A program made the translations under genes and the position numbers. Below the pieces are notes generated by a model. The model saw only the letters and a list, made by a program, of their open reading frames with translations. It was not told where the DNA came from and ran no database searches. Positions 47,087 to 55,621 of a stretch of DNA of 64,000 nt are shown piece after piece. The stretch comes from an uncultured Clostridium sp. (GTDB taxonomy: Bacteria; Bacillota; Clostridia; Lachnospirales; Lachnospiraceae): contig CAMMNN010000014.1 in NCBI GenBank assembly GCA_946498245.1, forward strand, positions 1 to 64,000, in the 5' to 3' direction. Within the stretch, counting starts at the first letter, position 1. Each line of letters opens with the position of its first letter.

Positions 47087-47233
47087 TATTCATTTGTAAA
47101 ATCATTCAGCATTTTCTCTTTTTTTAGCAGACAGCGCAGTGGGAAATATGTTGGATTTTTATATTCTTCAGCAAAAAAGGCAAAAAAATATGCCCTTGTC
47201 CGCAGAGTATTCCACGGTCAAGAGCATTTGCGC

Positions 47234-48244
47234 CTATTCGCGGGTAAAAATGTTTTTCACAGAGCCGCGTTCAAGCAGATTTCCCTTTTGTATGATATGT
47301 TTTTTTCGGCAGTTCGGATTTTCTATCTGTTTCAGCAGCAGATCCACACTGACTTCCGCCACTGAATCCACAGAAAAATTATAAGTCGTCAGCCCCGGAA
47401 TCATATATTGAGCCATAAAGATATTATCAAAGCCTACTACGGAAACATCTTCCGGTATTCGCAGGCCGCTGGCATTGATCCCACTGTAAATCCCTATTGC
47501 CAGTATATCCATGGAAGCAAAAAAAGCAGTGGGACGGTCGCTGCTCTTGAGTATTTCGCAGGTTCTCCAGTAAGCTTCTTCCACAGAATTAACATTATAA
47601 ATAAAACTTTTCTCGTAATCACTGACTCCATATTCTTCCATGGCCCTTTTGCAGCCGGCATACCTTTCCCGAAACCGCTCCTTATTTAAATCGCCAAACA
47701 TTCCAGTAATCCGGCTGTGTCCGTGTTCCAGAAGATATTTTGTCATCAAATATCCGCCATATTCATTATCAATAGAAACACTGGACATACTTTTCCCGCC
47801 GCTGCGGTTCACCAAAACAACCGGGATTTTCTGTTCCTTCTGGAACTTTTCCAGATGACGAATATCATCTTCCACACTCATACACATAATCCCATCCGCT
47901 CTTCCTCCGGCAAAGGAAGCAAGGGCCTGCTTTTCTTTTTCCAGGCTTTCATCGTTATTAATTAAGATTAACGAATAACCTTTCTTCGATGCGCATCTTT
48001 CTACTTCCTTCATAATCATAGGATAGAACAGGCTGTTGATGTCCGGAACCATAAACCCCAAAATTCTTGTTTTGCCTTCTTTCAGGCCTCTCGCCATAAT
48101 ATTGGGGTGATACCCTAATTCTTCTACTGCCTTCAGCACCTTCTGACGGGTTTCCTCTTCCACAAAAATACGATTCGACAATGTCCGCGAAACTGTGCTC
48201 GGAGAAACCCCGGCAAGCTTTGCTACATCTTTTATTGTGCTCAT
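47234..48244 (-). CDS. LacI-family transcriptional regulator
   Basis: 336-residue LacI/GalR repressor. The helix-turn-helix is TIKDVAKLAGVSPSTVSRTL at residues 3-22, the hinge NIMARGLKEG follows near residue 55, and the remaining 270 residues form the sugar-type ligand-binding domain. I start at ATG 48244; the upstream in-frame ATG overlaps the ribosome-binding site AGGAAG. It lies between two operons that carry matching operators, so it probably controls both. The ligand is unknown. Confidence 0.92.
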   Translation of the reverse strand: MSTIKDVAKLAGVSPSTVSRTLSNRIFVEEETRQKVLKAVEELGYHPNIMARGLKEGKTRILGFMVPDINSLFYPMIMKEVERCASKKGYSLILINNDESLEKEKQALASFAGGRADGIMCMSVEDDIRHLEKFQKEQKIPVVLVNRSGGKSMSSVSIDNEYGGYLMTKYLLEHGHSRITGMFGDLNKERFRERYAGCKRAMEEYGVSDYEKSFIYNVNSVEEAYWRTCEILKSSDRPTAFFASMDILAIGIYSGINASGLRIPEDVSVVGFDNIFMAQYMIPGLTTYNFSVDSVAEVSVDLLLKQIENPNCRKKHIIQKGNLLERGSVKNIFTRE

Positions 48245-48274
48245 AATCTTCCTCATCCTGTAATTGTTTTCCCC

Positions 48275-48303
48275 AGTATAAGCCCTCTTTTTCTTTTTGT
48301 CAA
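48275..48303 (-). promoter_or_regulatory. Promoter of the lacI-type gene
   Basis: Minus-strand TTGACA (48303-48298), a 17-base spacer and TATACT (48280-48275). No copy of the 30-bp operator is present here. Confidence 0.85.
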
Positions 48304-48357
48304 ATCAGGCCTTTGTGCCGGGATCTTCCGGCAAAATGACTGTTCCTGTACTTTGCA

Positions 48358-48391
48358 GAAAAAAGAGTCGGAACTGTGCAAGTCCCGGCTC
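48358..48391 (-). terminator. Terminator of the oxidoreductase/cupin/SDR/transporter operon
   Basis: Minus-strand stem formed by GAGCCGGGAC and GTTCCGACTC (two mismatches, 7-base loop), followed by TTTTTT. Confidence 0.65.
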
Positions 48392-48459
48392 CCGGTACAA
48401 AATCAAATCTTTCCCGTCCCGTTGAGGCAAATTCTTTCCGAGACGCGGAAGCAGTGCAT

Positions 48460-49764
48460 CTATCTTACCGCGCCAACAGCTATTGCAATAAAAATAATTA
48501 CAATATTGGTAACAAACTGTACCTTTGCCGACTTATTACAGTAGGCGTTTACGTCCAGATCCAACAGGCCGGTTCCCACATGCGTTGTAGAAGTAAAGGG
48601 AGAGGATCCCGTTGCCAGCGACATGTTGCATACAAACGGCGCAATAACATCGGTTCCCGTCAATCCGAATCTGGAACCAATGGAAATCAGCACCGGATAC
48701 ATGGAATTGTAAATCTGGTTAGGAATAAAGCGAATTACCAGCACCATGGACATGGCCAGAATAATATGAATATATCTAGTCAAAACCTCCGGCACGTTAG
48801 CGGTAATGGAAACCGCAAGGGATTCCACCATTCCTGTCCCCCGGAAAATGCCGATAAAGAAGGAAATGCCAATTAACATCTGTATTGTCCCGAAAAACCT
48901 GCCGCCCGCCTTAGCAATCAGCTTCTGATGATCCCCGGCGTTGGGATAATTGGCCAAAATAGTTATGGCTGAAGCAAAAATAAAGACAATGTAAGAAGGC
49001 ACCACTGATTTTGCCAGCAGGAAAATAACAATCAGGAACAAAATCAGGTTAAACCAGAACAGGTTCGGCCGAGCCAGTTCGTTCCGGGTTCTTTCCGTAT
49101 CCTTATCCGCCTCCGCAGACCAGTCAACAACCATCAATCCTCCGGATTTTTTATGCTCATAGGCAAAGTATATCCACTGCAGAATGATTGCTGGAATAAA
49201 GCACAGGGCTACCGGAATCAGACGGTGGGACAATTCCAGCGGATCTACGCCGGCAAAGACGGAAGAATTTACTACAGCAATGCCCCAGGGTACAAAACAC
49301 ATTGCCGCAATAGCCGTCTGGGCAATAATCATCGCCGACCGATAATCAAACTTCATCTTCTTATAAATCGGCAGCATAATGGGAAAAACAATTAAGTAAG
49401 ATGTGGCCACCGTTGCAGTCAGCATACCGACTGCGGCAATCAGGGATGTAATGATCATCACCGCATAAAGATGAAGCCTGCCGCTGGACAGACGCAGAAA
49501 TTTCTGAATCAAAATATCAAACATCTCGGTTTCTGTAAGCAAGGTAAAATAAATCATCGCAAACAGAACCATATATCCGGCAGATTTCATAGATGTATTT
49601 ACCTGGTCAATAATCATATCGGCCAGATCGCCAATATTAAATCCCAGCGCCAGACCGCAGATAATCGGAACAATACACAGCACAAACTGATTCGGCAGCT
49701 TTTTAAAAAAGGCAGAAGCGATAATTACCGCCACCATGATCATTGCAATTACTGTAGGACTCAT
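48460..49764 (-). CDS. CitMHS/ion-transporter superfamily permease
   Basis: 434-residue membrane protein with eleven or twelve hydrophobic segments. It resembles citrate and related carboxylate transporters (CitMHS, also GntP-like). Conserved re-entrant loops are seen as AVGMLTATVATSYLIVFPIM and NMSLATGSSPFTSTTHVG. The substrate is probably an organic acid or an acidic sugar. ATG has AAGGAG. It is the last gene of the operon that starts at 52984. Confidence 0.82.
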   Translation of the reverse strand: MSPTVIAMIMVAVIIASAFFKKLPNQFVLCIVPIICGLALGFNIGDLADMIIDQVNTSMKSAGYMVLFAMIYFTLLTETEMFDILIQKFLRLSSGRLHLYAVMIITSLIAAVGMLTATVATSYLIVFPIMLPIYKKMKFDYRSAMIIAQTAIAAMCFVPWGIAVVNSSVFAGVDPLELSHRLIPVALCFIPAIILQWIYFAYEHKKSGGLMVVDWSAEADKDTERTRNELARPNLFWFNLILFLIVIFLLAKSVVPSYIVFIFASAITILANYPNAGDHQKLIAKAGGRFFGTIQMLIGISFFIGIFRGTGMVESLAVSITANVPEVLTRYIHIILAMSMVLVIRFIPNQIYNSMYPVLISIGSRFGLTGTDVIAPFVCNMSLATGSSPFTSTTHVGTGLLDLDVNAYCNKSAKVQFVTNIVIIFIAIAVGAVR

Positions 49765-49816
49765 TTTCTTTTCTCCTTATCGTTTTCATCAGCTAGTTTT
49801 CCGATACGTTCTCCTT

Positions 49817-50587
49817 TTACAGTCTCGGGATATGAAATCCGCCGTCAAGATCCAGATAATTACCAGTACAGTAACTCAGCTTCCCGCTGGCAAACAGGCT
49901 GACCGCCTCTGCAATATCCTCCGGCGTTCCCCAGCGGGCGATGGGAAACGCTCCCTGCTCAATTAAATCATTGTATTTTTTATGTACAACTTTCGTCATA
50001 TCCGTATCAATTACGCCTGGACGGATCTCATAGACATTGATTCCCTCCGATGCCAGACGATCTGCATACAGCTTGGTCATCATTGCCATTGCCGCCTTGG
50101 ACATACAGTATTCGCCTCTGCTGATAGAAGAAATATAGGCGGAGCTTGAACAGATATTAACAATAATCCCCCGGAATTTTCCTTTTTTCTCCTGTTTAAG
50201 CATGTATTTTACTGCAGACTGGGTAAAAAACATTGCTCCCTTCAGATTGATATTGAGGACACGGTCAAAGCTCTCTTCCGTCATCTGCAGAATATCCTGT
50301 CTGACCAGCGGAGCAACTCCCGCATTGTTGACCAAAAGATCAATATCTCCGAATTTCTCTACTGCCGCCGCCAGAAAACTCTCCCGGTCCTCTCTCTTTG
50401 CCACATCGCCCTGAACGTAAAGGTACTCCGTTCCATAAGGTTTTAACTGTTCAAAATTAGACTGATAATCCTCCAGCCGGTTTACATCCAGAATTGCCGC
50501 ATTATATCCTTCTGATGCCATCTGCTTTACAATACCAAAACCAATTCCTCTGCTTGCGCCGGTAATCACAAGTGTTTTCTTTTTCAT
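49817..50587 (-). CDS. SDR-family dehydrogenase (FabG-like)
   Basis: 256-residue classical SDR. The cofactor loop TGASRGIGFG is at residues 8-17, NNAGVAP near residue 91, the catalytic Ser in CSSSAY and the Tyr-Lys in YCMSK. The C-terminus GGFHIPRL is of a type I associate with sugar-acid cluster dehydrogenases, though annotated often as 3-ketoacyl-ACP reductase. In an operon with a cupin and FAD oxidoreductase it probably reduces a keto-sugar acid or related compound, not fatty acids. Substrate unknown. Confidence 0.85.
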   Translation of the reverse strand: MKKKTLVITGASRGIGFGIVKQMASEGYNAAILDVNRLEDYQSNFEQLKPYGTEYLYVQGDVAKREDRESFLAAAVEKFGDIDLLVNNAGVAPLVRQDILQMTEESFDRVLNINLKGAMFFTQSAVKYMLKQEKKGKFRGIIVNICSSSAYISSISRGEYCMSKAAMAMMTKLYADRLASEGINVYEIRPGVIDTDMTKVVHKKYNDLIEQGAFPIARWGTPEDIAEAVSLFASGKLSYCTGNYLDLDGGFHIPRL

Positions 50588-50607
50588 TTCCTGTTTTCCT
50601 CCCTGCT

Positions 50608-50988
50608 TTATTTCAGTTTTCCGGACAATTCCTCTCCCCAGTGATCAACGACCATCTTCGGAGCATAAACATACATCACATGCATATCTTCTTTTCCCGT
50701 ATTCTTCAGCCCGTGAGGCTGATTGCGATCAATATACACGGAATCGCCCGGCTTTAACGGCTCTGTTTCTCCATTTACATACATTTCCCCGGTTCCTTTA
50801 AGAATCGTATAGGTTTCGATTGTTTCATGATTATGTATGGGAATGCCGCCTCCTGGATATACAACCGAATATCCCTGTACGAAGTACTCTCCATTGATTT
50901 TTCCATTCTCCCCGTACATCACACGGCCTCTTCTGCCCGCTGGAAATTCAACGCCTTCAATGTCCTCAAAAATATTAAACTTTTTCAT
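50608..50988 (-). CDS. Small single-domain cupin, possibly KdgF-like
   Basis: 126-residue cupin. Metal ligands are expected in PIHNHETIETYTIL (cupin motif 1) and the second motif has PGDSVYIDRNQPHGL. The size and fold resemble KdgF, the cupin that opens unsaturated uronates released by polysaccharide lyases; with a lyase in the same regulon that role is plausible but unproven. I start at ATG 50988 with AAGGAGG upstream. It overlaps the FAD oxidoreductase by 14 bp. Confidence 0.85.
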   Translation of the reverse strand: MKKFNIFEDIEGVEFPAGRRGRVMYGENGKINGEYFVQGYSVVYPGGGIPIHNHETIETYTILKGTGEMYVNGETEPLKPGDSVYIDRNQPHGLKNTGKEDMHVMYVYAPKMVVDHWGEELSGKLK

Positions 50989-52984
50989 TTTCTCCTCCTT
51001 GCTCATAATACCGGTCTTCCCGAAAATCTTTCCATACCTTTTCAAACCAACTGTCCTCCGCAGGCACCGGCCTCACCGGGCGCCATTGGCAGACCGTCTT
51101 TCCTTCGTGGAAATAAATTTCCTGGATCTTCTGCCCCATTCCTTTATCTTCAAGAGAAAATCGGAACCGCTCCGGCAGATTTTCCAAAGGTTTTTTCCCC
51201 TTCTCATCATAAATCAGATAAGAACCCCGGCTCGTTCCCCCCTGTCTGATATAATCGGCAATGGCCTCCAGGTACAGTCGCTGGCTCAGTAAAAGGTCAC
51301 GGATCCGATAATAATGCTGCAGCTCGTCAAGCCTTTCTACCCCTGTGCAGGCCAGTCTTTCTGCCTGTTCCTGATTTTCCTTCAGCGCCTGCGCCACCCC
51401 TTCTGCCGACCGGATATTGGCTCCCTTCTCTGACATTCGAATGCCAAGAATCTTTTTCTCGTTCTTCCAGTCCATAATCTCCCGTTTCTCTTCTAATGCC
51501 CGCAGGCCGCAGTTTATAGAAGCGCAGATCTGGTTTTCACAAAGCGCAAGGATCTCGCTTTTTGTTTTTGGTTTCGATGTATATCGATGAGCGATGAACT
51601 GGGCTGCCCGAAGGCTTCCGCACTGGCCTGAATTTAATGCGCTTCCGCCCGGCCGGTATACTCCATGGCTTCCGTTTGCCTCGCCTACCGGAAAAAGATG
51701 CTTCACATTGCTTTCCCACCAGCAATTTCCAGAAAGGCCTCCGTTATTATGCTGGGCACAGACGGCAATCTCCAGCGGTTCACAATGCAAATCAATCCCA
51801 TGAGAGCGGTAAAGCTCCACTGCTGCCGGATTCATATGTTCCAGCCGCAGTATTGGCGTCTCCCAAAGGCCATCGGAATTTTTCAGGTACGCATACGCCT
51901 CGGGATGAAGATATTCCGGCCGGAATCTACCCTCTTTTTCACTGCAGGAAGGATTCCTTCGGAAATCCAGAAAGACCCTTCGTTTTTTCAGGACAGTTTC
52001 CTGATAAACCAGCAGATCAATCAAAGAAGAACCGTAATCCGCCGTCTTTCTCGGATCAAAAGGCCACTGATAACCTTTTAAAAAAATGGCGTACAGCAAA
52101 GCGCCCGTATCGGAAAAATACTCGTCCAAAAACTCCCTCTGATCATTCCCAGCCTGATCCGTGGAAATATAGCAGGGAATTACCTGCTGATAGGTGCCGG
52201 ATAAATTCCATCGGAATTTAATAGAGGCAATCCCGTACTGCGACTCCGTGAGATTTTTCCCCTTTGCGCCCGCACGGAAAGCCGGCCCCATTCCGCCTGT
52301 CTGGCTGACCGGATATACGGACGTCTCATACATTCCGGCTTCTCCCCCCGTAGCATAAATCACATTTTCTCCGGAAAAGACAGCAAACAGCTCCTCTGCT
52401 CTCCGCGTCTTTTTGTTCAGCGCCAGAACCCCTACAACCCGGTTTTCCTGTCTGTCCGTCAAAAGCTCAATAACCTGATAACCATCCATCACCGGAATTT
52501 TGTTTCTCTCCGCTTCCTTCCAGAGGGCTTCTGTCATAAATCTGGAAGTAAGCGGCCCCGCCGAAGTCCCCCTCTGATTCGGGTCATGATCCGTCTTATA
52601 CCCGGCATATTCCCCGTAGCCGTTGCAGGGAAAGGGAACGCCTATATCTACCAGATGATAGAACCCTCTGGCAGAAAGCGCCGCCTCTACCAGCGCCAGA
52701 TCTCCGTCCATGGACTGTCCGGAATACAGCACGTCCGCCATTTTCCGTATACTGTCCGGCTCATTTCCGCAGGTAGTGATCTTATAATAAGTCTGTTTGT
52801 CTGATCCGGTATTCCTGGAAGTCCCCATCATCTTTCCTTCCGTAAGAATAACAACGTCCTCCTGTCCCTCCTTAACAAGAGAAACCGCCGCATTCAGCCC
52901 CGCCGCGCCGCTTCCTACGACAATTGTTTGAACGGAATAAAACGGATATTCTTTTCCTGAAATCTCTATTTTCCCGGAATCCAT
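50975..52984 (-). CDS. FAD-dependent oxidoreductase, fumarate reductase/SdhA-like
   Basis: 669-residue soluble flavoprotein. The FAD loop VVGSGAAGLNAA is at about residues 22-33. The substrate-side region has HNNGGL and YRPGGSALNSGQCGSLRAAQ, in the place of the catalytic segment of succinate dehydrogenase/fumarate reductase and L-aspartate oxidase. No signal peptide, heme or FMN domain. It probably oxidises or reduces an alpha/beta carboxylate; the substrate is unknown. ATG 52984 has AAGGAGG; the 30-bp operator lies just before it. Confidence 0.82.
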   Translation of the reverse strand: MDSGKIEISGKEYPFYSVQTIVVGSGAAGLNAAVSLVKEGQEDVVILTEGKMMGTSRNTGSDKQTYYKITTCGNEPDSIRKMADVLYSGQSMDGDLALVEAALSARGFYHLVDIGVPFPCNGYGEYAGYKTDHDPNQRGTSAGPLTSRFMTEALWKEAERNKIPVMDGYQVIELLTDRQENRVVGVLALNKKTRRAEELFAVFSGENVIYATGGEAGMYETSVYPVSQTGGMGPAFRAGAKGKNLTESQYGIASIKFRWNLSGTYQQVIPCYISTDQAGNDQREFLDEYFSDTGALLYAIFLKGYQWPFDPRKTADYGSSLIDLLVYQETVLKKRRVFLDFRRNPSCSEKEGRFRPEYLHPEAYAYLKNSDGLWETPILRLEHMNPAAVELYRSHGIDLHCEPLEIAVCAQHNNGGLSGNCWWESNVKHLFPVGEANGSHGVYRPGGSALNSGQCGSLRAAQFIAHRYTSKPKTKSEILALCENQICASINCGLRALEEKREIMDWKNEKKILGIRMSEKGANIRSAEGVAQALKENQEQAERLACTGVERLDELQHYYRIRDLLLSQRLYLEAIADYIRQGGTSRGSYLIYDEKGKKPLENLPERFRFSLEDKGMGQKIQEIYFHEGKTVCQWRPVRPVPAEDSWFEKVWKDFREDRYYEQGGENEKV

Positions 52985-52997
52985 AATTCCTCCTTTA

Positions 52998-53027
52998 ATG
53001 AAATCGTTTGTGCAATCGTTATCATAA
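52998..53027. promoter_or_regulatory. LacI-type operator of the FAD oxidoreductase operon
   Basis: Almost identical (29/30) to the element at 47025-47054. It lies 14 bp before the start codon of the oxidoreductase gene and just after its promoter, so binding would block early transcription. Confidence 0.75.
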
Positions 53028-53031
53028 TATT

Positions 53032-53060
53032 AAGTTAACACACTTTTTCGTTTTTGTCAA
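53032..53060 (-). promoter_or_regulatory. Promoter of the FAD oxidoreductase operon
   Basis: Minus-strand TTGACA (53060-53055), a 17-base spacer and a weak TAACTT (53037-53032). The operator follows after 4 bp. Confidence 0.6.
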
Positions 53061-53097
53061 TATGGCTTATCTTTTATCTTACGGATCCTATACACGT

Positions 53098-53172
53098 CCG
53101 TTTTTTTCCTTTGACATAAATCCTTTCAGATGGTACAATGGACTTCCAAAACTTTTCATGTTGTGGACTTTT
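53098..53172 (+). repeat. Right copy of the 75-bp direct repeat, promoter of the MATE gene
   Basis: About 88% identical to 43395-43470. Here the promoter is intact: TTGACA (53111-53116), a 17-base spacer and TACAAT (53134-53139). It drives the MATE gene on the plus strand and marks the right edge of the suspected island. Confidence 0.8.
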
Positions 53173-53190
53173 CTGGAACTTTCCATTTTT

Positions 53191-53228
53191 CGCCACACAA
53201 TTACCGGTTCTCCGGCAGTTGTGTGGCG
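53191..53228 (+). promoter_or_regulatory. Strong hairpin in the leader of the MATE gene
   Basis: CGCCACACAA (53191-53200) and TTGTGTGGCG (53219-53228) form a perfect 10-bp stem around a nested CCGG-TTCT-CCGG stem, followed by ATTTTGTTG. It lies between promoter and start codon. It could attenuate transcription or protect the mRNA. Confidence 0.5.
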
Positions 53229-53268
53229 ATTTTGTTGTGCATTATAAGTTATGAGAGGAGAGATAAAA

Positions 53269-54609
53269 ATGGACCAGACCTATATGAAAGAAAAACCAGT
53301 GCTGCCTCTGCTGTTATCCATGTCCCTTCCTATGGTAGTATCCATGCTGGTTAATTCCCTGTATAACATTGTAGACAGCTACTTTGTAGCCCGCATCAGC
53401 GAAGAGGCCATGACGGCCCTTTCCCTGGTCTATCCAGTGCAAAACCTGGTAAATGCCGTAACTATCGGATACGGGGTGGGAATCAATGCGGTAATTTCAT
53501 TCTATCTGGGAGCCCGGGATCAGGAAAAAGCGGATCGGGCTGCCGCCCAGGGAATCCTGGTAAGCGCTGTTCACGGAATCATATTAACCATAGGCTGCAT
53601 TGCCCTGATGCCCTGGTTTTTACGAATGTTTACCTCTGATGAAATCCTCATTGACCTGAGTATGCGCTATTCCCGGATTGTTTTCGGCTTTTCGGTAATG
53701 ATAGCCCTCAGTCTGGCCTACGAAAAAATCTTCCAGGCTGTTGGAAGAATGCGCTCTACTATGCTCTGCCTCATGGCGGGCTGTATCGCAAATATTATTC
53801 TGGACCCCATTATGATTTTCGGCCTGGGCCCCGTTCCAGCCATGGGGATCGAAGGGGCGGCCCTGGCCACGGGACTGGGCCAGACATTGTCCGTGGTTTT
53901 GTATCTGGTGTCCTGCAAAATACGGCCTATTCCGGTTCACATCCGCCTGAGAAATTTTGTTCCCGACGGCAGCATGATCCGCCGTCTGTATGGGATAGGC
54001 ATTCCGGCCGCTTTCAGTCTGGCTCTGCCCTCTATCCTGATTTCCGCCTTAAACGGAATCCTGTCCGCATTTTCTCAGTCCTATGTGCTGGTCCTTGGCA
54101 TTTACTATAAGCTTCAAACCTTTTTGTACCTTCCTGCCAGCGGCATTATTCAGGGAATGCGGCCTTTAGTGGGCTACAATTACGGAGCCGGGGAGTCCGG
54201 ACGGGTGCGGCAAATCTGCCGTACTGCCCTGTGGATGAGCGCCCTGATTATGGTAGTGGGAACGATTCTGTGTCTGACGGTTCCGGGGCAGCTCATGGCC
54301 CTTTTCACTTCCAACAGCCAGACTGTGGATATGGGGGCTGAAGCCCTGCGGATTATCAGCGCCGGATTTATTATTTCCGCCGTATCCGTCACCTTTTCCG
54401 GGACTTTGGAAGGCCTTGGCATGGGCGGTTCCTCCTTCCTCATCTCTCTTTTCCGCTATATCCTGATTATCATTCCCGGCGCCTTCCTTTTAAGCCGTAT
54501 GACAGGAGCCAGCGGGGTATGGCACTCTTTCTGGATTACGGAAGGAGTAACGGCAGTCTTTTCCTGGATTATTTTAAAGAGAGCTTTCCGGAAAATGGAC
54601 AAAGGCTAA
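53269..54609 (+). CDS. MATE-family multidrug/cation efflux transporter
   Basis: 446-residue integral membrane protein with twelve hydrophobic segments in two homologous halves, as in MatE proteins. NSLYNIVDSYFVARIS, the first-half start, and GIIQGMRPLVGYNYGAGESGR, in the second half, are typical. It exports cationic drugs or metabolites in exchange for sodium or protons; substrates unknown. I start at ATG 53269 with AGGAG upstream; the longer frame to 53251 contains that site. Confidence 0.92.
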   Translation: MDQTYMKEKPVLPLLLSMSLPMVVSMLVNSLYNIVDSYFVARISEEAMTALSLVYPVQNLVNAVTIGYGVGINAVISFYLGARDQEKADRAAAQGILVSAVHGIILTIGCIALMPWFLRMFTSDEILIDLSMRYSRIVFGFSVMIALSLAYEKIFQAVGRMRSTMLCLMAGCIANIILDPIMIFGLGPVPAMGIEGAALATGLGQTLSVVLYLVSCKIRPIPVHIRLRNFVPDGSMIRRLYGIGIPAAFSLALPSILISALNGILSAFSQSYVLVLGIYYKLQTFLYLPASGIIQGMRPLVGYNYGAGESGRVRQICRTALWMSALIMVVGTILCLTVPGQLMALFTSNSQTVDMGAEALRIISAGFIISAVSVTFSGTLEGLGMGGSSFLISLFRYILIIIPGAFLLSRMTGASGVWHSFWITEGVTAVFSWIILKRAFRKMDKG

Positions 54610-54616
54610 CCCCGGC

Positions 54617-54645
54617 TTGTGGCCGCCTCTAATCTGTGATAAAAT
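54617..54645 (+). promoter_or_regulatory. Promoter of the third LysR gene
   Basis: TTGTGG (54617-54622), a 17-base spacer and TAAAAT (54640-54645). Confidence 0.55.
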
Positions 54646-54709
54646 AGTTTAGCTGCTGCTTTCTAAAATCCTATATCGAAGGCACACAAGTATATGAGGC
54701 GGTGATTTT

Positions 54710-55612
54710 ATGAATTTAAACAACATAGAGTGCTTTTTAGCTATTGCAGATCTTCAGAGCATCTCCCGGGCTGCCGAAAAGCTTTACCTGTCCCAGTCTA
54801 CAGTCAGCCACCGGCTGAAGCTTTTGGAGCGGGAATTGGACTGCGAATTAATCGACAGGGCACAGGGCCAGAGAAGCAGCCTGCTGACTCCCAAAGGAGA
54901 AGCCTTTCTTCCCCTGGCCCGCCGCTGGCTTACCTTAAATCAGGATACCCAGACATTTAAAAAAACTTCACTTTTCCCCTCCATTACCGTGGGGTGTGTA
55001 GACAGCCTCAGCGTCTTCTTTTTTGACGAGCTTTACAGCCGGATCCTGGAACGGGAGATCCCTATCAAGCTTCACCTGAAAACCCACAGCTCCCCGGAGC
55101 TGTACAAACGCATGGAAAATAACACCATTGATATGGCCTTTTCCGTTGAACATATCCGTTCCAAAGATATTGTAACAGAGCCTCTGTTTAAAGAGGATCT
55201 GCTCCTGGTCTGCCAGCCCGGTTATCTTCCCAAAGGGCCTGTCCACCCCAGCGTTCTCAACCCTTCTGAGGAACTTTTAATCGACTGGGGAACCAATGAA
55301 TTTCAACTGTGGCACGATCACTGGTGGAGTCCCAATGTGGCTCCCTTCCTGGAAGTAAACGCGCCCTCCTTTGCTATCCATTTTATTCAGTCCAAACCCT
55401 GTTGGATGGTGGTTCCCATTTCCATTGCCAACCGCTGTCAGGACTGCTACCATTTGGAAGTTCACCCTCTCCTGGACCCTCCGCCTCAGCGGATTTGCTA
55501 CAAGCTTACCTCCCGCCACCCTCGTTCCAGCCACCCGGAGGCGGCCCGGATCTTTACTTCCTGTCTGGATGAATTTCTAGCGGAGGTTCCCTGGATTTCT
55601 GATTCCGATTGA
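54710..55612 (+). CDS. LysR-family transcriptional regulator
   Basis: 300-residue LysR regulator with the helix-turn-helix at residues 1-60 (SISRAAEKLYLSQSTVSHRL) and the effector domain after it. The start ATG has a weak GAGG site. It converges with the oligopeptide transporter operon, ending 9 bp before it. Its target is unknown; the peptide operon is one candidate. Confidence 0.88.
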   Translation: MNLNNIECFLAIADLQSISRAAEKLYLSQSTVSHRLKLLERELDCELIDRAQGQRSSLLTPKGEAFLPLARRWLTLNQDTQTFKKTSLFPSITVGCVDSLSVFFFDELYSRILEREIPIKLHLKTHSSPELYKRMENNTIDMAFSVEHIRSKDIVTEPLFKEDLLLVCQPGYLPKGPVHPSVLNPSEELLIDWGTNEFQLWHDHWWSPNVAPFLEVNAPSFAIHFIQSKPCWMVVPISIANRCQDCYHLEVHPLLDPPPQRICYKLTSRHPRSSHPEAARIFTSCLDEFLAEVPWISDSD

Positions 55613-55621
55613 CAATGTTTC

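Larger units (their letters stand above)
46868..47233. other. Gene-free region between the transporter and lacI-type genes
   Basis: The leader of the transporter/lyase operon (46868-47052), its operator and promoter lie here, then AT-rich sequence to the end of the LacI-type gene at 47234. I see no other gene. Confidence 0.7.
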
